Shown piece by piece: positions 34,453 to 43,088 of a stretch of 64,000 nucleotides of DNA. Made by a program: the position numbers and the translations under genes. This DNA is from Dictyoglomus sp. NZ13-RE01. Lineage in GTDB: Bacteria > Dictyoglomota > Dictyoglomia > Dictyoglomales > Dictyoglomaceae. The notes under the pieces are model-generated. The model was not told where the DNA came from, made no database searches, and was given only the letters and a program-made list of their open reading frames with translations. Location: positions 4,392 to 68,391 of the forward strand of contig NIRF01000010.1 in the NCBI GenBank assembly GCA_002878375.1, in the 5' to 3' direction. Position 1 is the stretch's first letter; the number at the start of each line of letters is the position of its first letter.

Positions 34453-34911
34453 CTACTTTTTAAATCTTTCCCTGTAGCTTGTATAGTCTGGAACAAGCCT
34501 TTTATATTCACCCTCCATAAGAGGAGAGGAAATAAGGAAGTCCGCAGTAGATCTATTACAAGCTACAGGGATATTCCATACTACTGCCAATCTAAGAAGA
34601 GCCTTAACATCGGGATCATGAGGCAATGGCTCTAAAGGATCCCAGAAAAAGATTAGAAAGTCTATCTCTCCCTCCGCAATCTTTGCACCAATCTGCTGAT
34701 CCCCTCCTAAGGGACCGCTTTGAAGTTTTGTTATTTGAAGACCAAGTTCCCTTTCAAGGATCTCCCCTGTGGTGCCTGTTGCATAGAGCTTATGCTTCGA
34801 AAGGGTTCCCTGGTTAAACCTTGCCCACTCTAAAAGCTCCTGCTTTTTATTATCATGGGCAATAAGGGCAATACTTTTTTGAGGATACAAAGGCACCTCT
34901 TTATAATTCAT
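34453..34911 (-). CDS. mgsA: Methylglyoxal synthase
   Basis: This 152-residue cytosolic enzyme converts dihydroxyacetone phosphate to methylglyoxal and phosphate, a bypass of lower glycolysis. It shows [16 protein letters not shown], and [12 protein letters not shown] with the catalytic Asp71, then the CNRSTADF end, all typical of MgsA. GGAGGTGG precedes the ATG. It ends exactly where the convergent GH12 gene ends, leaving no intergenic base. Confidence 0.95.
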   Translation of the reverse strand: MNYKEVPLYPQKSIALIAHDNKKQELLEWARFNQGTLSKHKLYATGTTGEILERELGLQITKLQSGPLGGDQQIGAKIAEGEIDFLIFFWDPLEPLPHDPDVKALLRLAVVWNIPVACNRSTADFLISSPLMEGEYKRLVPDYTSYRERFKK

Positions 34912-34934
34912 ATTTCCACCTCCAAATATATATT

Positions 34935-35609
34935 TTATGCAGAAACCCTCACATCTTTCTCTTCCCTCATTATCTTTATAATCTCTAAGTTTATCCTTTC
35001 GCTTTTTTCATATTCTAATATATTAAAGGCTGGTTCTCCACATACATCTATACCAACTATCTTCTCTCTTGGAACATGAGAAAGAATATGGTAAAGATCA
35101 AGAATCGATAAATCTCCTTGCTTCCAGCTTGTCCTTAAATATTTCTCAGAAAGTATATCCTTATCAATACTTATATAGATGGGATAGGGTTGGGATATTA
35201 CAAAAAATAGATTACTTTCTATTTTTTCTCTGGAATTGATAAATACTATATTTTTAACATTTTTTAGTTTTTTCACCTCTAAGATCCAGGACCCACAACT
35301 TATATAATTTTCAAAGGTCTCAAAGCCATCCCAGTGATTATCTATTACTAATAGGGAAATGGGATACTTTATTCTTTTTACAAATAGATAGGTCAAATAA
35401 TGATAATCTCCTCTTCCTAAAAAATTTATACTACTTTTTAGGCTTGGAATTTTCTCATCAAGCATTTTCAACCTATCAAAGGAGCACATATACCTTATTT
35501 CAGAGAAGCTCCTAAGATCTATCTCCCTTCCTATGGAGCAAAGATTGGGCTGGTAAAAGTACGTATCATCAAAATGAAGAATCAAAATATCTAATTTATA
35601 ACTTTGCAT
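34935..35609 (-). CDS. Divergent arginase/ureohydrolase-fold protein
   Basis: This 224-residue protein resembles the arginase/agmatinase/deacetylase-like ureohydrolase fold at low similarity. All six metal-ligand positions can be matched: His70 (GDYH), Asp90/His92/Asp94 in DNHWD, and Asp149/Asp151 in SIDKD; a GEP stretch (191-193) recalls the late E-x-P region. It is shorter than typical arginases (about 300). The frame extends to 35834, but the extra part lies antisense to the adjacent dehydrogenase; the ATG at 35609 follows GGGAGGG and is chosen. Substrate unknown; a hydrolase of a C-N bond is the safest guess. Divergently transcribed from the alcohol dehydrogenase. Confidence 0.55.
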   Translation of the reverse strand: MQSYKLDILILHFDDTYFYQPNLCSIGREIDLRSFSEIRYMCSFDRLKMLDEKIPSLKSSINFLGRGDYHYLTYLFVKRIKYPISLLVIDNHWDGFETFENYISCGSWILEVKKLKNVKNIVFINSREKIESNLFFVISQPYPIYISIDKDILSEKYLRTSWKQGDLSILDLYHILSHVPREKIVGIDVCGEPAFNILEYEKSERINLEIIKIMREEKDVRVSA

Positions 35610-35634
35610 CTCACAACCCTCCCTCTTTATATAG

Positions 35635-35640
35635 TATAAT
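35635..35640 (+). promoter_or_regulatory. -10 box of a probable leaderless transcript
   Basis: TATAAT ends 6 bases before the ATG at 35647, and no Shine-Dalgarno sequence lies between. The -35 element is poor. Confidence 0.55.
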
Positions 35641-35646
35641 ATAATT

Positions 35647-36675
35647 ATGAGAGCAATGATTTTAAAAAGTATTAAAGATCTTTCAAAAGAAAGAAATCCT
35701 CTTGAACTTGAGGAAATCCCTATTCCTACTCCAAAGGAAAAAGAGATCTTAATTAGAGTACATACATGTGGGGTTTGTAGAACTGATCTTGACATTATTG
35801 AGGGAAGAACTCCTCCTTCCAAGCTTCCTATCATTCTTGGGCATCAAATCGTTGGAACTGTTGAAAAATTAGGGGAAGGGGCAGGAAGGTTTAAAATAGG
35901 GGATAGGGTAGGAGTTGCATGGATAAATTATGCTTGTGGAAAGTGCAAATATTGTCTTTCGGGACAAGAGAATCTATGTGAACATTTCAAGGGGACAGGA
36001 AGAGATGCAGACGGTGGATATGCAGAATACACAGTAGTTTTAGAGGATTTTGCCTATAAACTGCCAGAAAACTACAAAGATGAAGAATCAGCTCCCCTTC
36101 TTTGTGCAGGAGCTGTAGGATATAGGGCACTAAAATTATGTAATTTACAAGATGGAGAAAATATTGGGCTTTGTGGATTTGGTGCATCTGGTCATTTGGT
36201 ACTAAAAATGATTAAGGCAAAATATCCAAACTCAAAAATTTTCGTCTTTACAAGGAACAAAGCAGAGCAGGAGTTTGCAAGCAAGCTTAGAGCATATTTT
36301 GTTGGAAACATAGAGGATGAACCACCTGAAAAAATAAAGGCAATTATAGATACAACTCCAGCATGGAAACCAGTAGTAGAGATGCTAAAAAACTTAGAAA
36401 AGGGAGGAAGATTAGTAATAAACGCCATAAGAAAGGAGGAAAAAGACAAGGATTATCTCACAAGAATAAGCTACGAGAGGGATCTTTGGATGGAAAAGGA
36501 GATAAAATCTGTTGCCAATGTAACAAGAAAAGATGTAATAGAATTTCTTGAACTTGCCAGCAGAGTGGATTTAAAACCTGAGGTGCAAATTTACCCCTTA
36601 GAATCTGCAAACACAGCCTTATTAGAGTTAAAAGAGGGAAAGATAAAGGGAGCTAAAGTCCTTAAAATTTTATAG
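35647..36675 (+). CDS. Zinc-dependent alcohol dehydrogenase family protein
   Basis: This 342-residue medium-chain dehydrogenase has catalytic zinc ligands Cys41 (TCGVCRTD) and His66 (GHQIVG, with Gln where Glu is usual), four structural-zinc cysteines (97, 100, 103, 111 in CGKCKYCLSGQENLCE) and a dinucleotide-binding GFGASGH stretch. It probably oxidises alcohols or reduces aldehydes with NAD(P)H; its position near methylglyoxal synthase makes aldehyde reduction attractive, but that is inference. It likely starts without a leader. Confidence 0.85.
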   Translation: MRAMILKSIKDLSKERNPLELEEIPIPTPKEKEILIRVHTCGVCRTDLDIIEGRTPPSKLPIILGHQIVGTVEKLGEGAGRFKIGDRVGVAWINYACGKCKYCLSGQENLCEHFKGTGRDADGGYAEYTVVLEDFAYKLPENYKDEESAPLLCAGAVGYRALKLCNLQDGENIGLCGFGASGHLVLKMIKAKYPNSKIFVFTRNKAEQEFASKLRAYFVGNIEDEPPEKIKAIIDTTPAWKPVVEMLKNLEKGGRLVINAIRKEEKDKDYLTRISYERDLWMEKEIKSVANVTRKDVIEFLELASRVDLKPEVQIYPLESANTALLELKEGKIKGAKVLKIL

Positions 36676-36778
36676 ATTTGAGATAATGTCACTTTAAAAT
36701 TTTGTAATTTCCATCATATTAGAAACCTTTAGGGGATACCATCTTCCTTCCGTGTTCCAAATACATAAAAATCTCCCA

Positions 36779-36807
36779 TTGTTTTTATTTTTCTGTTGTG
36801 ATATAAT
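36779..36807 (+). promoter_or_regulatory. Promoter of trmO-cooC-fecBCD-like operon
   Basis: TTGTTT (36779-36784), 17 bases and TATAAT (36802-36807) form a good sigma-70-type promoter, 57 bases before the first ATG. Confidence 0.65.
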
Positions 36808-36811
36808 CTTT

Positions 36812-36843
36812 TACCAAATGGTAGCACTTTTTTTAAAAAAAGT
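36812..36843. promoter_or_regulatory. Two palindromes at the operon's transcription start
   Basis: TACCAAATGGTA (36812-36823) is a near-perfect dyad overlapping the expected start point, and ACTTTTTTTAAAAAAAGT (36826-36843) is a perfect 18-base palindrome just after it. One or both may be operators, perhaps for a metal-responsive repressor given the operon's contents. Confidence 0.45.
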
Positions 36844-36864
36844 AATACTTAAAGGAGTATCCTT

Positions 36865-37308
36865 ATGAGAGAGGATATAAAATTATTCCCTATAGGAGTT
36901 ATACATTCTCCATATAAGGAAAGGGGACTATATCAGGGAAGATTTAGCGAAGAGGTATCAGAGATTGAAGTTTTTGATGAGTACAAAGAGGGGCTAAAGG
37001 ATGTAGAAACATGTTCTCATCTTATCATTCTCTATTGGCTCCATAGAGCAAGAAGGGATATTCTTTTAACCCATACCCCCCATGATAGTGAGATTCATGG
37101 TGTATTTGCCACGAGATCTCCTAATAGACCAAATCCTATAGGTTTTTGTGTGGTTGAGCTTTTGGAGATAAAGGGAAATATTTTAAAGGTTAAAGGGCTT
37201 GATGCCTTAAATGGGACTCCTCTTATAGATATTAAGCCATATTCTTCTGCCATTGATGCTGTAGAAAATGCAAAGATTGGATGGTATGAAAGGAGGAATA
37301 GGGAATGA
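36865..37308 (+). CDS. trmO: tRNA m6t6A37 methyltransferase-type protein TrmO (TsaA/UPF0066)
   Basis: This 147-residue protein matches the TsaA/UPF0066 family, whose studied members methylate N6-threonylcarbamoyladenosine at position 37 of tRNA using S-adenosylmethionine. IGVIHSPYKE, ILYWLHRARRD and the hallmark FATRSPNRPNPIG are visible. It is the short form, without the extra C-terminal domain of the E. coli protein. AAAGGAG precedes the ATG. Its stop overlaps the next ATG (ATGA). Its place in an operon of metal-handling genes is recurrent for the family, but the link is unclear. Confidence 0.85.
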   Translation: MREDIKLFPIGVIHSPYKERGLYQGRFSEEVSEIEVFDEYKEGLKDVETCSHLIILYWLHRARRDILLTHTPHDSEIHGVFATRSPNRPNPIGFCVVELLEIKGNILKVKGLDALNGTPLIDIKPYSSAIDAVENAKIGWYERRNRE

Positions 37309-38063
37309 AAATATTAGTATTAGGGAAAGGAGGAGCAGGAAAGAGCACTGTCTCCGCTCTTCTTGCCAAAAGTTTTGCAAAGAAGGGATTTAAGGTTTGG
37401 GTTTTGGATGGGGATGAGTCTAATTTTGGATTATATAGACATTTAGGAATTAATCCCCCTGAAGAACTCATGAATCTATATGGAGGTAAAAAGGGAATAA
37501 GTGAGAAGTTAAGAAGATTTTTTACAGAGAGGGAATCTGTAAAAATCACTGACACTGTAAGTAAAGAGGAGATTCCAAAGGAATATATAGCGGAAAAAGA
37601 TGGAATAAGTTTATCTGTTATAGGTAAGATAAAGGATTTTGGGGAAGGTTGCGCATGCCCTATGGGTGCTCTTCTTAGAAATTTCCTTAAAAGTCTTGTA
37701 TTAAAAGAGAAAGAGATCGTTATTGTAGATACTGATGCTGGAATTGAACATTTGGGAAGAGGGGTAGAAGAGGGTTGTGACCTTTGTATTTTTGTAATTG
37801 ACCCCACCTATGAATCCATAATGCTCTCTAAAAAAGTAAAAGAAATGCTTAAGGAAACGGGAAAAGAACTGATTATAGTATTAAATAAAGTTAATGATGA
37901 AAATAAAGAGATACTGTTAAAACATTTAGAAGATGAGATTTCCTGTATTATTCCTCAAAATAAGGAAATACTTGAGTCAGGTTTGAAAGGAGAGGAAATA
38001 AACATTCATCTTCCAGAGATAGATAATTTTACTTCAACCCTAATTGAAAAATTTATAAGCTGA
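37305..38063 (+). CDS. CooC-like P-loop ATPase (metal-cofactor maturation)
   Basis: This 252-residue SIMIBI-class ATPase has a deviant Walker [10 protein letters not shown] (7-15), a DGDESN switch and a CAC pair (Cys116, Cys118) in GEGCACPMG. These features match CooC/AcsF-type proteins, which insert nickel into CO dehydrogenase or acetyl-CoA synthase using ATP. No CO dehydrogenase gene lies in the window. It sits between trmO and a FecBCD-type importer, so handling of an imported metal or metal chelate is a fair inference. GGAGGAATAGGGA precedes the start. Confidence 0.8.
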   Translation: MKILVLGKGGAGKSTVSALLAKSFAKKGFKVWVLDGDESNFGLYRHLGINPPEELMNLYGGKKGISEKLRRFFTERESVKITDTVSKEEIPKEYIAEKDGISLSVIGKIKDFGEGCACPMGALLRNFLKSLVLKEKEIVIVDTDAGIEHLGRGVEEGCDLCIFVIDPTYESIMLSKKVKEMLKETGKELIIVLNKVNDENKEILLKHLEDEISCIIPQNKEILESGLKGEEINIHLPEIDNFTSTLIEKFIS

Positions 38064-38074
38064 GGAGGAGAAAA

Positions 38075-39157
38075 ATGAAGGGTATAAAGATATTTTTAGT
38101 TTTTGTTCTATTATTGTTACTTTTTTCATCTTTCTCTGAGAGTAAAACAAAAAAGATAGTAGATATGGCAGGAAGAGAGGTAGAGGTGCCTATAAATGTA
38201 AAAAGAATTGTGGCTGGAGGACCTGGAGCCTTACGCCTCATATGCTATATGAAGGCTTGGGATAAAGTGGTAGGGATAGAGCAGGCGGAGAAAAACTGGG
38301 GACCTTCTGGAAGACCTTACGCTTTAGCACATCCAGAGCTATTAAATCTACCTCCAATTGGATTAGGAGGACCTGGAAATATAGGAAATGGTCCAGATCC
38401 AGAGCTGGTGACAAAACTAAATCCTGATGTAATCTTTATGACCTATATGGAAAAAGGGAGAGCGGATGATTACCAGGCAAAGGTAAAGATTCCTGTTGTT
38501 GTTCTTTCCTACGGTGTTCTTGCAAGTTTTGAAATGGATGAGATCTTTGGATCCCTTCGAGTAATTGGTAAGGTTTTAAATAATGAAAAAAGGGCAGAGG
38601 AAGTTATAAGATTTATAAGGAGCTGTTCCAATGAGCTTAATATTAAAACAAAGTATATTTCTGAGAATAAAAAGCCGAAGGTTTATGTAGGAGGGCTTGG
38701 TTCAAGAGGAAACCATGGTATAACAAGTACTTCATGCAATTTTCCACCCTTCATGGCAGTAAATGCTAAAAATGTAGTAGATTCTCTAAATAAAGAGGGA
38801 CAACTTTTCATAGATAAAGAACAGTTACTTATCTGGGATCCTGACTACATTTTCATAGATGCAGGTGGATACGACTTAGTAATGCAAGACTTAAAGGATC
38901 CATTATTTAAATCCCTAAAGGCGATAAAAAATGGCAATCTCTATGTAATTCTTCCTTTTAACTTCTACACTACAAATATAGATACCGCTCTTTGTGATGC
39001 CTACTATATTGGTAAGGTTTTGTATCCTGAAAAGTTTAAGGATTTAGATCCTGAAAAGAAAGCGGATGAGATTTACGAATTTTTGGTAGGCAAACCCGTT
39101 TATCAGGAGATGAAGAAGAGTTATGGAGGCTTTAGAAGAATACAAATTACAGAATAA
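38075..39157 (+). CDS. ABC transporter periplasmic metal/chelate-binding protein (FecB/BtuF-type)
   Basis: This 360-residue protein has a signal peptide (about 1-22, ending FSES) and the class III binding-protein pattern: [31 protein letters not shown], and [11 protein letters not shown]. Such proteins bind ferric siderophores, haem, cobalamin or similar metal compounds. GAGGAGGAG precedes the ATG. It overlaps the permease gene by 35 bases. With the CooC-like ATPase upstream, a nickel- or tungstate-like cargo is possible but not shown. Confidence 0.87.
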   Translation: MKGIKIFLVFVLLLLLFSSFSESKTKKIVDMAGREVEVPINVKRIVAGGPGALRLICYMKAWDKVVGIEQAEKNWGPSGRPYALAHPELLNLPPIGLGGPGNIGNGPDPELVTKLNPDVIFMTYMEKGRADDYQAKVKIPVVVLSYGVLASFEMDEIFGSLRVIGKVLNNEKRAEEVIRFIRSCSNELNIKTKYISENKKPKVYVGGLGSRGNHGITSTSCNFPPFMAVNAKNVVDSLNKEGQLFIDKEQLLIWDPDYIFIDAGGYDLVMQDLKDPLFKSLKAIKNGNLYVILPFNFYTTNIDTALCDAYYIGKVLYPEKFKDLDPEKKADEIYEFLVGKPVYQEMKKSYGGFRRIQITE

Positions 39158-40235
39158 AATCTTAGAGGGATATCTAAAATATACGAGGAGAAAGCTTTTG
39201 TTTATTAGCTTTCTCCTTGTATTTCTCCTAATTTTCTCATTATATGCCCTATGCATTGGCACATATAATTTAACTATTGGGGAGGTTATCTCCTCCCTTT
39301 CTTTCTCCAAAATATCCGCCTTTATAAATAATAGGGATGTAGATAGTAAAAGTTTGATCCTTTTGAATGTAAGACTTCCCAGAATAATTTCCGCAATCAT
39401 TGCTGGGATAATCCTTTCTATATCTGGAGCAGTAATGCAAAGCATATTAAGAAATCCTTTAGCCTCTCCCTTTACCTTAGGAATATCACAGGGTGCTGCC
39501 TTTGGTGCCGCCTTTGCAATTGTAGTACTAAATGCGGGCTCTGTACATTCCCATAGTAGTGATGCCATATTAATAAACAATCCATACCTTACAACTACCT
39601 TTGCCTTTATTGGCTCCCTTATCGGTACCATTACTATTCTTCTCTTAGCAAAATGGAGAGGGCTTTCACCTACATCCGCCATCCTTGCTGGAAATGCCTT
39701 AGCTTCCCTTTTCAATGCAGGAACTACTCTTCTTCAAACCTTTGCCACTGATGTTAAGGTAGCATCCATTGTTTTTTGGCTTTTTGGAGATTTAGGAAGA
39801 GTTAATTGGAGAGATATTGGGATCATGTCCATTGCATGTATTATTGGACTTTTATATTTTCTTAAGAATCGCTGGAATTATAATGCCTTAGAGGAAGGAG
39901 AAGATACTGCAAAAAGCTTAGGCGTTAATACTCAGAGATTAAGAATTGAGGGTATGCTAATCTCATCCTTTATTACAAGTGTAGTAGTATCCCTTATGGG
40001 AGTAATAGGATTTATTGGCCTTGTAGCTCCCCATATGGTGAGAAGACTCATAGGAAATGATTTTAGGTTTTTACTTCCAGCATCCGCCCTTTTAGGGGCA
40101 CTATTATTACTAATTTCAGATACCCTATCACGCACCATTATATCTCCTATAATCCTACCAGTGGGAGTAATCACATCCTTTATGGGAGCACCCATATTTT
40201 TATATCTCCTGATAAGGAGCAAGAGATGGTCTTAG
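39123..40235 (+). CDS. FecCD-family ABC transporter permease
   Basis: This 370-residue permease has about ten hydrophobic helices and the family motifs [37 protein letters not shown] and [19 protein letters not shown]. The start lies within the end of the binding-protein gene, and a soluble leader of about 25 residues precedes the first helix. It forms the membrane channel with the next gene's ATPase. Confidence 0.9.
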   Translation: MEALEEYKLQNKILEGYLKYTRRKLLFISFLLVFLLIFSLYALCIGTYNLTIGEVISSLSFSKISAFINNRDVDSKSLILLNVRLPRIISAIIAGIILSISGAVMQSILRNPLASPFTLGISQGAAFGAAFAIVVLNAGSVHSHSSDAILINNPYLTTTFAFIGSLIGTITILLLAKWRGLSPTSAILAGNALASLFNAGTTLLQTFATDVKVASIVFWLFGDLGRVNWRDIGIMSIACIIGLLYFLKNRWNYNALEEGEDTAKSLGVNTQRLRIEGMLISSFITSVVVSLMGVIGFIGLVAPHMVRRLIGNDFRFLLPASALLGALLLLISDTLSRTIISPIILPVGVITSFMGAPIFLYLLIRSKRWS

Positions 40236-40981
40236 AAGTGAAGAATTTAGAATTCTCATATGATGGAAAGCCTGTTCTAAAGGGAGTAAACTTCTCCGTA
40301 GATAGAGGAGATTTTGTTTCCATCCTTGGTGTAAATGGGGCTGGAAAATCTACCCTCTTAAAGTGTATAAATGGAATTCTAAAGCCAAAGAGAGGAAAGA
40401 TCTTAGTAAATAATATGGAAATAAATAAGCTATCTCAGGAGGAGATTGCAAAAATAATTGCCTATGTCCCCCAAAGAGCAGAACAATCTCATCTAATAGT
40501 TTTTGATGGCATCCTTTTGGGAAGAAAACCCCATATAAAATTTGATGTTACAAAGAGAGACTTAGAGATAACTAAAAACATAATAGAGATGCTTAATCTT
40601 GAGGAGTTTTCTTTAAGATATATGACGGAGTTAAGCGGGGGAGAGCTTCAGAAAGTAGTTATAGGTAGAGCTCTTGCCCAAGAGCCTCTAATTATGCTTT
40701 TAGATGAGCCTACAAACAATTTGGATCTAAAAAATCAAATAGAGGTAATGAGTTTAATTAAAAAGATCTGTAAGGAACAAAACATAGCGGTATTAACTGT
40801 TATGCATGATATAAATCTTGCCCTTAGATTCTCCGACAAATTCATTCTCTTAAAGGATGGAAGGGTTTATGCCATGGGAGGTCTTGAAGTAATTACATCA
40901 GAAAATATAGAGAAAGTTTTTGGCGTATCAAATATTATAGAAAAAGTAAGAGGAAAACCAGTAATGATTATAATGGATTAG
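40226..40981 (+). CDS. FecE-type ABC transporter ATP-binding protein
   Basis: This 251-residue ATPase shows Walker A GVNGAGKST (about 36-44), signature LSGGELQK, Walker B LIMLLDEPTNNLD and an H-loop VMHDIN. It overlaps the permease gene by 10 bases and completes a FecBCDE-type importer. Its TAG stop overlaps the convergent metallophosphoesterase stop as TTAG. Confidence 0.92.
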   Translation: MVLEVKNLEFSYDGKPVLKGVNFSVDRGDFVSILGVNGAGKSTLLKCINGILKPKRGKILVNNMEINKLSQEEIAKIIAYVPQRAEQSHLIVFDGILLGRKPHIKFDVTKRDLEITKNIIEMLNLEEFSLRYMTELSGGELQKVVIGRALAQEPLIMLLDEPTNNLDLKNQIEVMSLIKKICKEQNIAVLTVMHDINLALRFSDKFILLKDGRVYAMGGLEVITSENIEKVFGVSNIIEKVRGKPVMIIMD

Positions 40982-41730
40982 TTTTCTAAAGGAATCATTT
41001 TATCCTCAATTCCATCATCGGTTACCTTAATAAGTATAAAGTGGGGTTTACCATTAATAGTCTCAGGGGATACATAGGGGGAGGCTCCTGCAACCCCAGA
41101 AATTATATAGACAACTTTATTTATAACCTTTCTATAATACATATGTATATGTCCAGCAAAAACATAGTTTACTTTTTCCTCCTCAAAAATCTTCATCAAT
41201 CTTTTTGACTCTGATGGATCCGCCTTATGGAAGGAGAGGAAAAAATTTGGAGCAATTACAGGCTGATGCATAAATACAAATTTATACTTTCCTTTTGCAG
41301 ACCTAAGCACTTCTATAAGCCAATTTATCTGCTCCTCTCCCAATTTTCCAAAAGCATTATTAAGTATAATAAATCTTGCATTTTTATAGTCAAAATAATA
41401 ATATAAGGGCTTTCCTGTAAAATCTTTAAAGGCTTTAACAGCCATATCCCCCTTTATATCATGATTTCCTGGAACAAAATATATAGGTAGCTTTGTCTTG
41501 CTAATCTGTCTCTTTAAAAATTCATACTCCTTTGGATCGCTATTATTCAAAAAGTCCCCCAAGTGGATTATAAACTCTGCATTTGTTTTAGATATCTTCT
41601 CTAAAAGGGATTCAAAAACAAGGGGAGCTCCTCCCTCCGCCCTACTGTCTCCAAGCACTGCAAACTCAAAGGAGTAAGCATAAGTTATAAGAAAGATTAA
41701 AAGAAAAATTATTAAAGTTCTAATCTTCAT
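40978..41730 (-). CDS. Secreted metallophosphoesterase
   Basis: This 250-residue calcineurin-like phosphoesterase has a signal peptide (about 1-20) and the metal-binding motifs GDSRA, HLGDF, PGNHD and FAGHIHMYY. It probably cleaves phosphoester bonds outside the cytoplasm; substrate unknown. It begins 4 bases after the serpin stop, so the two form an operon. A close paralogue is encoded at 51799-52563. Confidence 0.85.
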   Translation of the reverse strand: MKIRTLIIFLLIFLITYAYSFEFAVLGDSRAEGGAPLVFESLLEKISKTNAEFIIHLGDFLNNSDPKEYEFLKRQISKTKLPIYFVPGNHDIKGDMAVKAFKDFTGKPLYYYFDYKNARFIILNNAFGKLGEEQINWLIEVLRSAKGKYKFVFMHQPVIAPNFFLSFHKADPSESKRLMKIFEEEKVNYVFAGHIHMYYRKVINKVVYIISGVAGASPYVSPETINGKPHFILIKVTDDGIEDKMIPLEN

Positions 41731-41734
41731 AAGA

Positions 41735-42946
41735 TTATTCTAAGGGATTCACGATCCTCCCTATAAAAAGAATTATTCCCGTCCTCCTATCTCTTATGAG
41801 AAAGATAAAGGGTCTATCCGCCTTAAAAACTATAGGCTTATAAACTGCCTTTAGCTCAAGAATAACAGCTGTTGCTGCGGATGCCTCTGTCCCCTCCTCA
41901 TTCACCTCTATATAGGTTTTGTGAATCATCTTACTAATTACTAAGTCCTTATCCCCTGTTATCCCTGAGAAGTCCGCCAAATTCCTATCAAAGGGGTCTA
42001 TCATTCCCAAATCTTTCAAAGGCTCATTTAATAAATATCTCTTCTCTGTTTTAAACTTTGGAAAATATACATCCAAATAGTTTTCCCTTAAATCTGAGAT
42101 TAACTTATTTATTTCCTCTAAGGATAAATATTTTTCTGCTACCTCCAAGCTTTTTTCCTTTTTTGGAAGTATAATCAACATGGATAGATCCCCTCCTGCA
42201 TAGGGCAGTTCTAATACCTGTATATCATCATTCTCTGTATAATTGAATTTGTTCTTTTGGTGCATCATTGGAACAGTTAATTTTTTATCCTTAGACAGGT
42301 AAAAGTCCATGGGATTTGTTTCCTTAGGATCAAACTTATACTCCCAGTTTCCTTTAAAGTATAGAGCATTGACTAAAACAAGCCTTGTTAGATAGGTTAA
42401 ATCATCGGGAAGAATTAGATCTTTTATCTTATTATTTGTATTATCTTCAACCCATTTATTTATCCTTAATCTTGTCTTCTCCCTATTTTCTTCATTAATA
42501 AAGTCAACCTCATAAAAACCTGCCCCATAATTTTCCTTTATAAGATCTACAAAATCTTTTTTAAAAGGATAGTCAATTTGTCCCCAAAGAGAGTTTGCAA
42601 TAGCAAGCTGATAATTCTTGTTAGGAGCATTAAATAGATTATTAATTTCTGAGAAGGTTTTATGTAGATGCTCATCCTCTAAATTGAAGTGCAAAACCTT
42701 CTTCATTTCAAACTTTGTGTTTCCTCTTGCTCCAGCATAGGTCATTGCCAATGCAGAGGAAATACTGTAAGGTGAGACTAAAATATTTCCCTCTTTTCTT
42801 GCCAAAACCTTGTATAGATCAAAGGCAAAAAGATTATTTCCATCCGCCAAAACTTTCACATTATCATTAGCAGGATATATTAGAAAAAGACCAATGGAAA
42901 ATAGGAAAATAAGGGAAAAAACCAATATATATAATATTTTTCTCAT
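41735..42946 (-). CDS. Serpin-family serine protease inhibitor
   Basis: This 403-residue protein has a signal or anchor helix (about 1-24) and a full serpin fold. SPYSISSALAMTYAGARGNT lies near the start, and the hinge EEGTEASAATA and the end FKADRPFIFLIRDRRTGIILFIGRI are hallmarks. Aligning the hinge to alpha-1-antitrypsin by eye puts P1 near the Lys of ELKAVYK, which would suit trypsin-like proteases; the loop is about two residues longer, so this is tentative. It should trap proteases irreversibly outside the cell. AGAAGGAG precedes the ATG. Confidence 0.9.
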   Translation of the reverse strand: MRKILYILVFSLIFLFSIGLFLIYPANDNVKVLADGNNLFAFDLYKVLARKEGNILVSPYSISSALAMTYAGARGNTKFEMKKVLHFNLEDEHLHKTFSEINNLFNAPNKNYQLAIANSLWGQIDYPFKKDFVDLIKENYGAGFYEVDFINEENREKTRLRINKWVEDNTNNKIKDLILPDDLTYLTRLVLVNALYFKGNWEYKFDPKETNPMDFYLSKDKKLTVPMMHQKNKFNYTENDDIQVLELPYAGGDLSMLIILPKKEKSLEVAEKYLSLEEINKLISDLRENYLDVYFPKFKTEKRYLLNEPLKDLGMIDPFDRNLADFSGITGDKDLVISKMIHKTYIEVNEEGTEASAATAVILELKAVYKPIVFKADRPFIFLIRDRRTGIILFIGRIVNPLE

Positions 42947-43022
42947 AATTTTCTCCTTCTATTGAAAAACTTTTTATAATATTATAAACCTAAATTAATG
43001 AAATTGCTAAGTTTAGGCAAAA

Positions 43023-43055
43023 AAGGTTTACTAACCTTATATTATCATGTATAAT
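43023..43055 (+). promoter_or_regulatory. Promoter with overlapping dyad before DUF262 gene
   Basis: TTTACT (43027-43032), 17 bases and TATAAT (43050-43055) form a promoter. AAGGTT-TACT-AACCTT (43023-43038) is a dyad covering the -35 region and may be an operator. Confidence 0.5.
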
Positions 43056-43088
43056 TTTTTTAGATAATGTTTTAAGGAGATTTTTATT

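Noticed and set aside
35610-35834. N-terminal extension of the arginase-like frame
   Set aside because: It runs antisense into the alcohol dehydrogenase, and a good ribosome site precedes the inner ATG at 35609.
37232-37807. 191-residue minus-strand frame opposite the CooC-like gene
   Set aside because: It is antisense to a gene with Walker A and CAC motifs; the product is Ser/Pro-rich without features.
39044-39715. 223-residue minus-strand frame opposite the FecCD permease
   Set aside because: It is fully antisense to a well-recognised gene, has no ribosome site, and its product shows no family motifs.
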